Shown here piece after piece: positions 15,610 to 22,597 of a stretch of 22,783 nt of DNA (position 1 is its first letter; each line of letters opens with the position of its first letter). Made by a program: the position numbers and the translations under genes. The stretch is from assembly GCA_015494595.1 (NCBI GenBank), contig WGAX01000077.1, forward strand, positions 1 through 22,783. The letters are read 5' to 3'. The notes under the pieces are model-generated. The model had not been told where the DNA came from, did no database searches, and saw only the letters and a list, made by a program, of their open reading frames with translations. The stretch comes from Nitratiruptor sp. (GTDB taxonomy: Bacteria > Campylobacterota > Campylobacteria > Campylobacterales > Nitratiruptoraceae).

Positions 15610-16541
15610 CAGACTATATTGTCTTTACTCTTGCAATGCTTGCTCTTATTAAAGGAGCAGATCTCATTATAAAAGAGGCAGAGAAGATAGCTCTTCACTT
15701 TGGCATCAGTGAATTTGTGATTGGGGCTACGCTTATAGCATTGGGTACAAGCTTACCAGAGATGGCAGCCAGTGTTGCTGCAAGCTTTCACCACAAAAGC
15801 GAGCTTGCAGTCTCTAATGTGATTGGTAGCGTAACACTCAATATCACATTAGTCCTTGGCATCGTCTTTCTCATAACATCTAAAATGAGCCCTTCTAGAG
15901 ATATATTCTCCAAAGATAGCGCTTGGGCACTCTTTCCTATATTTCTCTTTCTTCTTATTAGCTATGATGAAGTGATTACACGGATTGAGGGAGTGGTTTT
16001 TCTCTTTTTAATGCTTGGTTATCTGCTCTTTCTCTCCAAAGAGCCTTCATTAGTGGCAGAAGAGATAGATGAAGAGCTTTTAAAAGAGCAGGAGAAATTT
16101 AACTGGCCTCCTACTTTACTACTTCTTGGTATAGGATTTATTTTAGTTATTTACGGGGCAGAGTATGCAGTACAAAGTGCAAGTAATATTGCAAGAGGTT
16201 TAGGCGTAAGTGAATGGATTATAGGCCTTTTTCTTGTAGCTTTTGGCACAAGCTTACCTGAGCTTATTGTAAGTATTGTTGCAGCACTCAATAATAAAGC
16301 AGATATGAGCATAGGCAATATAATTGGCTCCAATGTAGCTAATTTTAGTGTCGTATTAGGCTCTGCAGCTGTGGTGCATCCACTTACAGTAGATCTTAAA
16401 ACTTATGGCTTTGATATTTTAACAGCATTTATAGCATCTTTAATGCTTGTTTTTATTACAGCTAATAAACTCTATAATAAATCGGCAGGAATTGCTCTTT
16501 TAGCCACTTTAGCTATCTTTTCTCTAAACCATATGCATTAA
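15606..16541 (+). CDS. Na+/Ca2+ exchanger-like transporter, YrbG family (CaCA superfamily)
   Basis: An inner-membrane cation exchanger of 311 residues with about ten helices and two inverted alpha repeats. Each repeat has the diagnostic GTSLPE motif, at residues 47-52 and 214-219, with the partner blocks SNVIGSVTLNI and GNIIGSNVANF. It belongs to the YrbG/NCX-like branch, distinct from the ChaA-like antiporter at 7911-9068. An acidic cytoplasmic loop (EEIDEELLKEQEKF) lies between the halves. It is co-translated with ybeY, and its 3' end overlaps the convergent PBP2 gene by 29 bases. In E. coli yrbG heads the kdsD-kdsC-lptCA operon. Here it lies at the far end of a kdsC-lptC-lptA operon but on the opposite strand. 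Confidence 0.91.
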   Translation: MTDYIVFTLAMLALIKGADLIIKEAEKIALHFGISEFVIGATLIALGTSLPEMAASVAASFHHKSELAVSNVIGSVTLNITLVLGIVFLITSKMSPSRDIFSKDSAWALFPIFLFLLISYDEVITRIEGVVFLFLMLGYLLFLSKEPSLVAEEIDEELLKEQEKFNWPPTLLLLGIGFILVIYGAEYAVQSASNIARGLGVSEWIIGLFLVAFGTSLPELIVSIVAALNNKADMSIGNIIGSNVANFSVVLGSAAVVHPLTVDLKTYGFDILTAFIASLMLVFITANKLYNKSAGIALLATLAIFSLNHMH

Positions 16542-18315
16542 AATATCCCAATTTTTTCATTTTATTATAAATTGCACTCACAATAGGCCCTGCAGCCGAG
16601 CCTCCATGCCCACCATGCTCTACCAAAACTGTTACAATAAAGCGAGGATGCTCATAAGGAGCGTATGTTGTCAGCCAAGCGTGTGAGCGCATAAGATAAG
16701 CTAACTCCTCCTCTTTTAGGCGCTTTTTCTCATCTTGTGAAATGCTAACAACTTGTGCTGTTCCTGTTTTTCCCGCTACAGTCACTAATGTTTGCGCTTT
16801 TATTCTATAATATGCGGTTCCCTTTGGATGGTTACATACCTCATACATCCCTTTTCTAATAAATTTCATAGCCCGTTTTTGCAAAGGAGTTAAAACATCT
16901 TCAAAATGGCTCTCATAATCTTTATGCACAAAACTTTTTGCAAAGTGGGGCGTTGGAAGTTTACCTGTAGCCAAAAGGGCTGTATAGCGAGCTAGTTGTA
17001 AGGGAGTAACCAAATCATACCCTTGTCCAATGGCACATACCACAGTCTCCCCTTTATACCACGGTGCTCCATACTTTTTAGCTTTCCACTTTTTATCAGG
17101 AATTATACCTATAAACTCATTTGGCAAATCGACCCCCGTTTTTTTGGCAAATCCAAAAGACCGAAGAGTTTGAGCAATTTTATCTATTCCAACTCTTAAA
17201 CTCCCTTCATAAAAATAGACATCGCAACTCTCTCTAATTGCATCAACTAGCCTCATCTCTCCATGTCCTCTTGTTTTCCAACAGCGAAACTTCCTTTTGC
17301 CAAGCTCAATAGCCCCACTACAATAAAAGGAGGTGTAGGGAGTAATTTTGCCAGAATCTATAAAGCTCAAAGCAACACCCATTTTAATGGTAGAACCGGG
17401 AGGATAAAGACCATTAATAACTTTATTTGTAAAGGGGCGATTAAGATCGTGAATGAGCTCCTCCCACTTTTTATAGCTAATACCTGATACAAAAAGATTG
17501 GGATCATATTCAGGAAAACTTCCGGCAGCTAAAATCTCCCCATCGGTTTTCATCACTATTGCAACGCCCGCTCTATTTTTAAAGAGGTTTTGAATATACC
17601 TTTGTAATCGTAAATCAAGGGTTAAAAACAGATGCCTGTTTTGAAGGCTCTCTTTTTGCTCAAGCAGATCAATCACTTCATTAAATGCCGTTACCTTCAG
17701 CTTTTTATATCCTAACTTCCCCTCTAAATAGCTATTATAGTACTTCTCAATCCCAGCTTTACCAATGATACCTGTAATCTTAGCTACTTTATCCTTTTTA
17801 GCCTCTGCTACTCCTGTTTTTGAAACATAACCAATAATATGCCCTGCAACACTTCTTTGAGGATAATATCTCTTAAAGGCTGGCTCAATAGCAATATCGG
17901 GATTAAGTTGTAACTCGGAGAAAAATGGCAGCATCCTATAATAGGGGATAAAAGGTACCACCTCTATAAAATCATGGGTATAAGGGGAATCTTTTTTTTC
18001 ATAACGGTGCAATAATGTATCGGGATTTAAATCTCTAAATTTTTCTATAATCGTTTCAATCAATTGATGCAATTTCTTTGAATGTCTTAAATGCGGAGCG
18101 ATCTTTATCTTAAATCCTATTTTATTGACTGCTAAAGGTTGAGCATTCCTGTCAAAAATCTCTCCCCTAATAGGAACAATCCACTCTTTTTTGATCATAT
18201 TTTGCTTGGCTAAAGCCTCATAGTAGCTATTGGATTTAATAGAGAGAAAATATATTCTAGAAAGTAGAATAATCCATACAATAAAAAAGATAAAAATGAC
18301 TATCCTATTTCTCAT
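16513..18315 (-). CDS. mrdA: Penicillin-binding protein 2 (peptidoglycan D,D-transpeptidase MrdA)
   Basis: A class B PBP that crosslinks lateral-wall peptidoglycan with RodA in the elongasome. It has 600 residues: one N-terminal membrane anchor (about 5-25), a pedestal/dimerisation domain starting with IVPIRGEIFDRN, and a periplasmic transpeptidase domain. The catalytic motifs are STIK with nucleophile S308 and K311, SCD at 363-365 (the SxD form usual in PBP2), and KTGTAQV with K516. It is the last gene of the - strand operon, overlapping the upstream MreD-like gene by 11 bases. Its upstream TGGTGG gives only a weak Shine-Dalgarno, so translation may depend on coupling. Its end overlaps the convergent exchanger gene. 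Confidence 0.95.
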   Translation of the reverse strand: MRNRIVIFIFFIVWIILLSRIYFLSIKSNSYYEALAKQNMIKKEWIVPIRGEIFDRNAQPLAVNKIGFKIKIAPHLRHSKKLHQLIETIIEKFRDLNPDTLLHRYEKKDSPYTHDFIEVVPFIPYYRMLPFFSELQLNPDIAIEPAFKRYYPQRSVAGHIIGYVSKTGVAEAKKDKVAKITGIIGKAGIEKYYNSYLEGKLGYKKLKVTAFNEVIDLLEQKESLQNRHLFLTLDLRLQRYIQNLFKNRAGVAIVMKTDGEILAAGSFPEYDPNLFVSGISYKKWEELIHDLNRPFTNKVINGLYPPGSTIKMGVALSFIDSGKITPYTSFYCSGAIELGKRKFRCWKTRGHGEMRLVDAIRESCDVYFYEGSLRVGIDKIAQTLRSFGFAKKTGVDLPNEFIGIIPDKKWKAKKYGAPWYKGETVVCAIGQGYDLVTPLQLARYTALLATGKLPTPHFAKSFVHKDYESHFEDVLTPLQKRAMKFIRKGMYEVCNHPKGTAYYRIKAQTLVTVAGKTGTAQVVSISQDEKKRLKEEELAYLMRSHAWLTTYAPYEHPRFIVTVLVEHGGHGGSAAGPIVSAIYNKMKKLGYFNAYGLEKR

Positions 18316-18772
18316 ACACCACCATTATAGCAAAATCCAACAAGAGATAATACAATAGTAAAAGAGGCTCAAAAAGTATACTCTCTTTTACAATATAGCT
18401 GTAAAGAGCTCCTACCCCTACCAAAATAGCATAAAAAATGCCTACTCCCAATATCTGCAAAATAGCTTTTGAAGAGATCAGATAAAAAAGATGACGCAAT
18501 ATATATAAAGTGAAAAAAAGAGTCACAAAAAGAGAGAAACGCGCCATGGAGTGATCTACTTCAAAAAGATAAAGATATACAAAAGCAAATATCTTTATCT
18601 CAAGCACAACATCTTTAAAAAAGAGCCACAATATAAGTCCAAAAAGAGGAGGAAAAAGAAGGTAAATTGTACTTAATGGCTCATAAATAAGCAGTAAAAA
18701 ACCAAAAAGAGCATATCTTACACTACTGTTTTCATCATAGCCACTTCGTTGCAGATAGGAAAATGTTTGCAT
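18305..18772 (-). CDS. MreD-like integral membrane protein (candidate rod-shape protein)
   Basis: A protein of about 155 residues with four to five hydrophobic helices (for example YALFGFLLLIYEPLSTIYLL and the C-terminal LLLLYYLLLDFAIMVVYE) and no large soluble domain. No family motif is decisive. Size, topology and position immediately before the PBP2 gene, with an 11-base overlap, match MreD, which usually lies between mreC and mrdA. The ATG at 18772 is preferred. An in-frame TTG at 18790 would also work; both start inside the upstream GNAT gene (overlap 53-71 bases), because the first start after the GNAT stop would delete part of helix one. The gene is real; the MreD identity is inference from context. 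Confidence 0.7.
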   Translation of the reverse strand: MQTFSYLQRSGYDENSSVRYALFGFLLLIYEPLSTIYLLFPPLFGLILWLFFKDVVLEIKIFAFVYLYLFEVDHSMARFSLFVTLFFTLYILRHLFYLISSKAILQILGVGIFYAILVGVGALYSYIVKESILFEPLLLLYYLLLDFAIMVVYEK

Positions 18773-19179
18773 TTTATACAATCTTGCCAAATTTTATGCT
18801 CTGGAATCTGCTCTTTTGGTATCTCATAAAACCCCAACTTTTCAAAGAATTCTCTATTATATGTGAGGGCTAAAACCTTTTGGACTGCAAGCTTCTTTGC
18901 CTCTTCAAGTGCTCTTTGTACAAGCTCTGTACCAATTCCTCGCCCTTGCATACATTTGTCTACAATCAAACTTCTAATCTCTGCTAAACGCACACTATGA
19001 ATATGTAAGGCAACATAACCTACTATTTTATCTTTCTCTAAGGCAATAGTATATGAGCGAATATTAGTAGCTACCTCATCATCACTTCGAGGCAAAATTA
19101 TACCATCTTTCACATAGGGTACAACCAGCTCCTGCATCTGTGCAACATCAGTCAGAATCGGTTTTTTGTAAATTACCAA
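18718..19179 (-). CDS. GNAT N-acetyltransferase, short-form N-acetylglutamate synthase-like
   Basis: A single-domain GNAT enzyme of 153 residues. The acetyl-CoA-binding loop is QGRGIGTELVQRALEEA, after the strand AEIRSLIVD. The C-terminal part, ALTYNREFFEKLGF and then KIWQDCIKCKHFPICNEVAM with three cysteines, closely resembles the short stand-alone N-acetylglutamate synthases known from actinobacteria (first step of arginine synthesis). That is my recollection of the family, not a search result, so I leave the symbol blank. The start is TTG with GGAG seven bases upstream; the coding sequence overlaps engB by 32 bases. It could instead acetylate another amine. It sits oddly within an envelope operon. 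Confidence 0.8.
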   Translation of the reverse strand: MVIYKKPILTDVAQMQELVVPYVKDGIILPRSDDEVATNIRSYTIALEKDKIVGYVALHIHSVRLAEIRSLIVDKCMQGRGIGTELVQRALEEAKKLAVQKVLALTYNREFFEKLGFYEIPKEQIPEHKIWQDCIKCKHFPICNEVAMMKTVV

Positions 19180-19771
19180 AAATATGCTCCAAAATTCTCT
19201 TTTTTAACTCTTCAATCCCCTTTTTATTTATACTAGATACCAGTAATGCATTGGGATAGAGTTTTTTAAGCGCGGCTTTTTGAGACTGTTTAAGTTTATC
19301 TGCTTTGGTAAACACCTCTATAATGCATTGATCTTTACTGGCAATAGATTGTAAAAAGGCTCTTGTCGCATGATCTATGGCAAGCTCTGGATGGCGTGCA
19401 TCAATAAGATGGACAAAGATGCGAATAGCATCTCTTTGCTCAAGAAACTGCGTAAGATTTTTTTGCCACTCCTCTTTGAGACTTTTATTTGTCTTTGCAT
19501 AACCATATCCTGGTAAATCTACAAATCTCAGAGGAAAGTCCTCTTTATCTACTCTGTATGTTATATCAAAGAAGTTGATCAATTTTGTTTTACCAGGAGT
19601 AGCCGAGCTCTTTGCCAAATTTTTCCTCTCTGCTAAAGCATTGAGTAAAGAGCTTTTTCCTACATTACTGCGCCCTAAAAAGGCTACCTCACTCCTACTT
19701 GGAGGCGGAGCCTGTTTAAGAGAGGGAGCAGAAGTGACAAAAGAGGTATGAATCGCTTTTATTTTACTCAT
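19148..19771 (-). CDS. engB: Ribosome biogenesis GTP-binding protein EngB/YsxC
   Basis: An essential small GTPase of 207 residues that acts in 50S subunit assembly. The GTPase motifs are all present: G1 GRSNVGKSS, G2 around SATPGKTKLINFF, G3 DLPGYGYA and G4 TKADKLKQ, with SSINKKG as a G5-like motif. The family-typical N-terminus (FVTSAPSLKQAPPPSRSEVA) is also present. The ATG at 19771 is chosen over an in-frame TTG one codon earlier; it overlaps the lptA stop by eight bases. Its position between lptA and the GNAT/MreD-like genes ties ribosome assembly to the envelope operon, an order I recall from Campylobacter. Confidence 0.96.
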   Translation of the reverse strand: MSKIKAIHTSFVTSAPSLKQAPPPSRSEVAFLGRSNVGKSSLLNALAERKNLAKSSATPGKTKLINFFDITYRVDKEDFPLRFVDLPGYGYAKTNKSLKEEWQKNLTQFLEQRDAIRIFVHLIDARHPELAIDHATRAFLQSIASKDQCIIEVFTKADKLKQSQKAALKKLYPNALLVSSINKKGIEELKKRILEHIFGNLQKTDSD

Positions 19772-20216
19772 CAATCTTAATAATCATTTTTACAGGTTTT
19801 TGCTCTGAGCCTTTGACAGTAAGTTTTGAATTGGCAAGATTGAGAAAAATCTCTTGGGCAATTAAACGCTTATTATCCGGCAGCTGAACAATATGAACAT
19901 TACCCTGTAACAAATACTCTTTCCTTTTAGGAAAATATGTAATAGTCTTGGCAGTACCTTTATATCTTTTACCTTTTTGATCAACTATACTAAACTCAAT
20001 ATGCCCTTTTGCTACTACTTTGAGAGGTTTTCGCTTCTTATTAAAATAGATTGTCACCTCATCCGATTTGATTATATCTTGATTACGCTTTATAACTACA
20101 TCACCAATAAATCGAGAGATCAATTTTTTTTGACTCGCCTCAAACTTCTTTGCAGTAATCTCTATCTTACCTGCCTGCAGAGTAATTGCAATAAGTATAA
20201 GAACAATCCATCTCAT
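19764..20216 (-). CDS. lptA: LPS transport periplasmic protein LptA (OstA-like)
   Basis: The periplasmic bridge protein that carries LPS from the inner-membrane LptBFGC complex to outer-membrane LptDE. It has 150 residues with a short signal peptide (about residues 1-15, ending LQAG). An OstA/LptA beta-jellyroll follows, with the pattern ITAKKFEASQKKLISRFIGD, DEVTIYFNKKRKP and GTAKTITYFPKRKEYLLQGN. Length and repeat pattern are normal. It starts three bases after the lptC stop. LptB, F, G, D and E are not in the window. Assignment rests on fold pattern and on neighbours kdsC and lptC. Confidence 0.88.
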   Translation of the reverse strand: MRWIVLILIAITLQAGKIEITAKKFEASQKKLISRFIGDVVIKRNQDIIKSDEVTIYFNKKRKPLKVVAKGHIEFSIVDQKGKRYKGTAKTITYFPKRKEYLLQGNVHIVQLPDNKRLIAQEIFLNLANSKLTVKGSEQKPVKMIIKIDE

Positions 20217-20218
20217 CT

Positions 20219-20707
20219 TTAACTCTTTATGTTGGCTTTTATATTGTAGGCTATTATTCTAGCAAAATTTATATTGTAAAGAAGTTTCGATCCAGTAACA
20301 TTAATACCCTCTGCTTCCAATCGAAAATGTACAGGTACTTGCACAATTTTACTATCAAAAAAATAGTTTACCTTTTGGGTAAAAAAGCGAAACTTTTTGG
20401 CCCTATATACCACATCCTCTTCCAGTTGTAACAAAAACTCATCATATTGCGCCTCCTTTGCTTTTATATTCTCCCCCCCTCTTTCCAAATAGACATCTTT
20501 AACATACAGGACATCTTTCTTTTTTACCCCCTCACTCCCTTGCATATACCACTCTACCCCTTTTTGCGTATAGGAGCGAAAAATAAAATCTCGAAAACGC
20601 ACCTGTGCTTGCGCAACCTTTCGCATATTTACTTCAAAAGGTTTAAAAAAGTAGAGCCATCCCCCAATAAATCCAATTAAAAGGACAAAAAAGAGAAACA
20701 TTTTCAT
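20219..20707 (-). CDS. lptC: LPS export system protein LptC
   Basis: A bitopic inner-membrane protein that hands LPS from LptBFG to LptA. It has 162 residues: one N-terminal membrane helix (about 3-22, FLFFVLLIGFIGGWLYFF), then a periplasmic beta-jellyroll with the LptC-type lines GVEWYMQGSEGVKKKDVLYV, ENIKAKEAQYDE and FFDSKIVQVPVHFRLEAEG. The start is ATG at 20707, overlapping the kdsC stop (ATGA). A GTG three codons upstream is in frame but less likely. The codons for RGG near residues 78-80 contain a run of seven G. Sequence conservation in this family is low, so the call leans on topology and on kdsC/lptA context. Confidence 0.87.
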   Translation of the reverse strand: MKMFLFFVLLIGFIGGWLYFFKPFEVNMRKVAQAQVRFRDFIFRSYTQKGVEWYMQGSEGVKKKDVLYVKDVYLERGGENIKAKEAQYDEFLLQLEEDVVYRAKKFRFFTQKVNYFFDSKIVQVPVHFRLEAEGINVTGSKLLYNINFARIIAYNIKANIKS

Positions 20708-21201
20708 TGAATCCACTGCTCCATAAACTGCTCATAAAGTCCCTCTTGCTTTACGAGGTACTCTATCATCTCTCTCACCGCCCCTTTGCCCCCCTCTTTT
20801 TCCAGTACCACATCTACATTTTTTTTAATATACTCTGTAGCATCTTTGGGAGCAAAAGAGATCCCAACCTCTTGCAAGAGTCTATAGTCATTGAGATCAT
20901 CACCAATAGCAGCAAAATGCTCCAATCCAATACCCAACTTTTTACTCAACTCTCGTATCACTTCCTCTTTTCTTCTCACACACTGATACAGATGCTCTAT
21001 ACCCAACTCTTTTGCTCTATGCTCCACAATTTTGGAGCTTCTTCCCGTAATAATTGCAGCCTTTTTTCCCAATCTTAACCACTGGACAATAGCAAAACCA
21101 TCTTTAACATTAAAAGCTTTTAGCTCATCACCGCTATTGGTATAAATAATCTCTCCGTTTGTCATACATCCATCTACATCCAAAACCAATACATCAATCA
21201 T
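20704..21201 (-). CDS. kdsC: 3-deoxy-D-manno-octulosonate 8-phosphate phosphatase KdsC (HAD family)
   Basis: Dephosphorylates Kdo 8-phosphate to Kdo, the inner-core sugar of LPS. It is a tetrameric C0-type HAD phosphatase of 165 residues without a cap domain. Motif I DVDGCMTNG starts at residue 8 (nucleophile D8, acid/base D10). Motif II is the threonine in AAIITGRSS, and motif IV is IGDDLNDYRLL. The family-typical AFNVKDGFAI is also present. It is coupled to hisB upstream and lptC downstream by four-base overlaps. It forms the start of the Kdo/LPS section of the operon. The call is firm. Confidence 0.95.
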   Translation of the reverse strand: MIDVLVLDVDGCMTNGEIIYTNSGDELKAFNVKDGFAIVQWLRLGKKAAIITGRSSKIVEHRAKELGIEHLYQCVRRKEEVIRELSKKLGIGLEHFAAIGDDLNDYRLLQEVGISFAPKDATEYIKKNVDVVLEKEGGKGAVREMIEYLVKQEGLYEQFMEQWIQ

Positions 21202-21770
21202 AAAACACCTTTAGTACTCGGCATTCCTGCCTGCTCATCAAACCGTAAAGCTCTTCTTAACGCTACGGCAAAAGCCTTAAAGCAGGCTTCTGCAATATGG
21301 TGCCTATTTCTACCCCGCAGCTGCACTATATGACAAGTAATCTTGGCATTAAATACTAAAGCTCTAAAAAACTCCTCTACAAGCTCGCTATCAAACTCTC
21401 CAATCTTTCCATCTAAATCTACCTCATAAACCAAAAAAGGGCGATTAGAGAGATCTAAAGCACAACTGATTGCAGCCTCATCCATCACTACTACACTATC
21501 ACCAAAACGCTCACGATTATGAGGAGGGAAGATCGCTTTATACAGAGCTTCTCCAAGTACTATACCAACATCCTCTACACTATGATGAAAATCTACATAG
21601 AGATCCCCTTTACACTCTAGAGCCAAATCAAAATGGGCATGCTTAGCAAAAGATGCTAGCATATGATCAAAAAAACCTATACCGGTTGCAATAGTCGTCT
21701 CTCCTGAGCCGTCAATATGAAGAGTCAAACTAATAGCAGTCTCTTTGGTCTCTCGTTGTAGTGTAATCAT
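21198..21770 (-). CDS. hisB: Imidazoleglycerol-phosphate dehydratase (monofunctional HisB)
   Basis: Dehydrates imidazoleglycerol phosphate to imidazole-acetol phosphate, the sixth step of histidine synthesis; it acts in the cytoplasm as a Mn-dependent 24-mer. It has 190 residues and contains only the dehydratase domain, with no N-terminal histidinol-phosphatase. The diagnostic metal-binding blocks are GIGFFDHMLASFAKH, DFHHSVEDVGIVLG and RNRHHIAEACFKAFA. It overlaps rlpA (ATGA at 21770-21767) and kdsC by four bases each. No other his genes are nearby, so this biosynthetic gene is embedded in an envelope operon, an arrangement I believe is shared by several Campylobacterota. Confidence 0.96.
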   Translation of the reverse strand: MITLQRETKETAISLTLHIDGSGETTIATGIGFFDHMLASFAKHAHFDLALECKGDLYVDFHHSVEDVGIVLGEALYKAIFPPHNRERFGDSVVVMDEAAISCALDLSNRPFLVYEVDLDGKIGEFDSELVEEFFRALVFNAKITCHIVQLRGRNRHHIAEACFKAFAVALRRALRFDEQAGMPSTKGVL

Positions 21771-22597
21771 TGTGTATTTCCTACTACAATAAAAGCTCCC
21801 CTATAGTGATCACGATGGCGTGCAAGAAAATCTTCTGCTTCAGCTTCACTGCTAAATCCTGTTAGCCAAACTCTATAAAGCGGTTGATTGCCTCGCATAG
21901 ATTTTTTAATAACGGCTCGATATTTGCCATCCACCAAAGCATTGGCTTCTTGCATAATTTTTGCTCCTCTATAGTGCTTAAATGCCCCAATTTGTACTGC
22001 AAAATTTTGCAGCGTTACCTTTGGTTTTGGCACCCCTTGTAAAGAGGAGATATAGTTATCAAATCCCAATACCTCAATCTCCACCGGTGCTGTCCCTGTA
22101 TCAAGCATCCCCAACTTTTTTGCTGCCCCATAGGAGAGATCTATGATTCTATCCTTCACAAAAGGGCCACGATCATTAACACGCACTACAACACTTTTGC
22201 CATTATTAAGATTGGTAACTTTTAATATGGTATTCATAGGCAAAGTCCTATGAGCAGCAGTAAAATCGTGCATATTGTATGCTTCACCGCTACTTGTTTT
22301 ATTTCCATCAAAATCTGGTCCATACCAGCTAGCAATGCCTCGGTACTTTGTCCCCACTTTTACAACTGTTGGCTGATACTGCACACCATTGACACTATAA
22401 GGACGCATCGTTGCCTCATGCATAGCTTGAGGATTTTTAATCACAGGCACTGGAGATGGCTGCTGCGTTACGGGAGGCGTACATTGCTGCTGCTGTTTTG
22501 ATGGGGGAGGAGTATAAGTAATCTCCTGCTTTGTACCACATCCTACCAAAAAAAGAAAGAGAGCACCTAGAATACAATATCTAATAAAGTACAACAA
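21767..22597 (-). CDS. rlpA: Septal ring lytic transglycosylase RlpA (DPBB + SPOR lipoprotein)
   Basis: An outer-membrane lipoprotein that cuts naked (stem-less) peptidoglycan strands at division sites. With the start used here it has 276 residues. The signal peptide has lipobox LVGC (cysteine 20). A proline/glutamine-rich linker with a QQQQ run follows (about 25-50). The double-psi beta-barrel begins at GIASWYGPDFDG and retains the histidine in TAAHRTLP and the aspartate in VNDRGPF, which are needed for catalysis in Pseudomonas RlpA. A C-terminal SPOR domain (about 195-276) binds denuded glycan. The start TTG at 22597 has GGAGAG six bases away; an in-frame TTG at 22609 lacks a good Shine-Dalgarno. 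It overlaps the upstream LysM gene. Confidence 0.93.
   Translation of the reverse strand: MLYFIRYCILGALFLFLVGCGTKQEITYTPPPSKQQQQCTPPVTQQPSPVPVIKNPQAMHEATMRPYSVNGVQYQPTVVKVGTKYRGIASWYGPDFDGNKTSSGEAYNMHDFTAAHRTLPMNTILKVTNLNNGKSVVVRVNDRGPFVKDRIIDLSYGAAKKLGMLDTGTAPVEIEVLGFDNYISSLQGVPKPKVTLQNFAVQIGAFKHYRGAKIMQEANALVDGKYRAVIKKSMRGNQPLYRVWLTGFSSEAEAEDFLARHRDHYRGAFIVVGNTQ

Noticed and set aside
20473..20479. Run of seven C (seven G on the lptC coding strand) as a possible poly-G contingency tract
   Set aside because: Seven is below the length usually variable in Campylobacter-type poly-G loci, and the codons encode a plausible RGG; it is only worth noting.
20707..21078. 123-codon open frame on the + strand over kdsC
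   Set aside because: It is exactly antisense to the kdsC HAD coding sequence, with no Shine-Dalgarno and no protein-like pattern.
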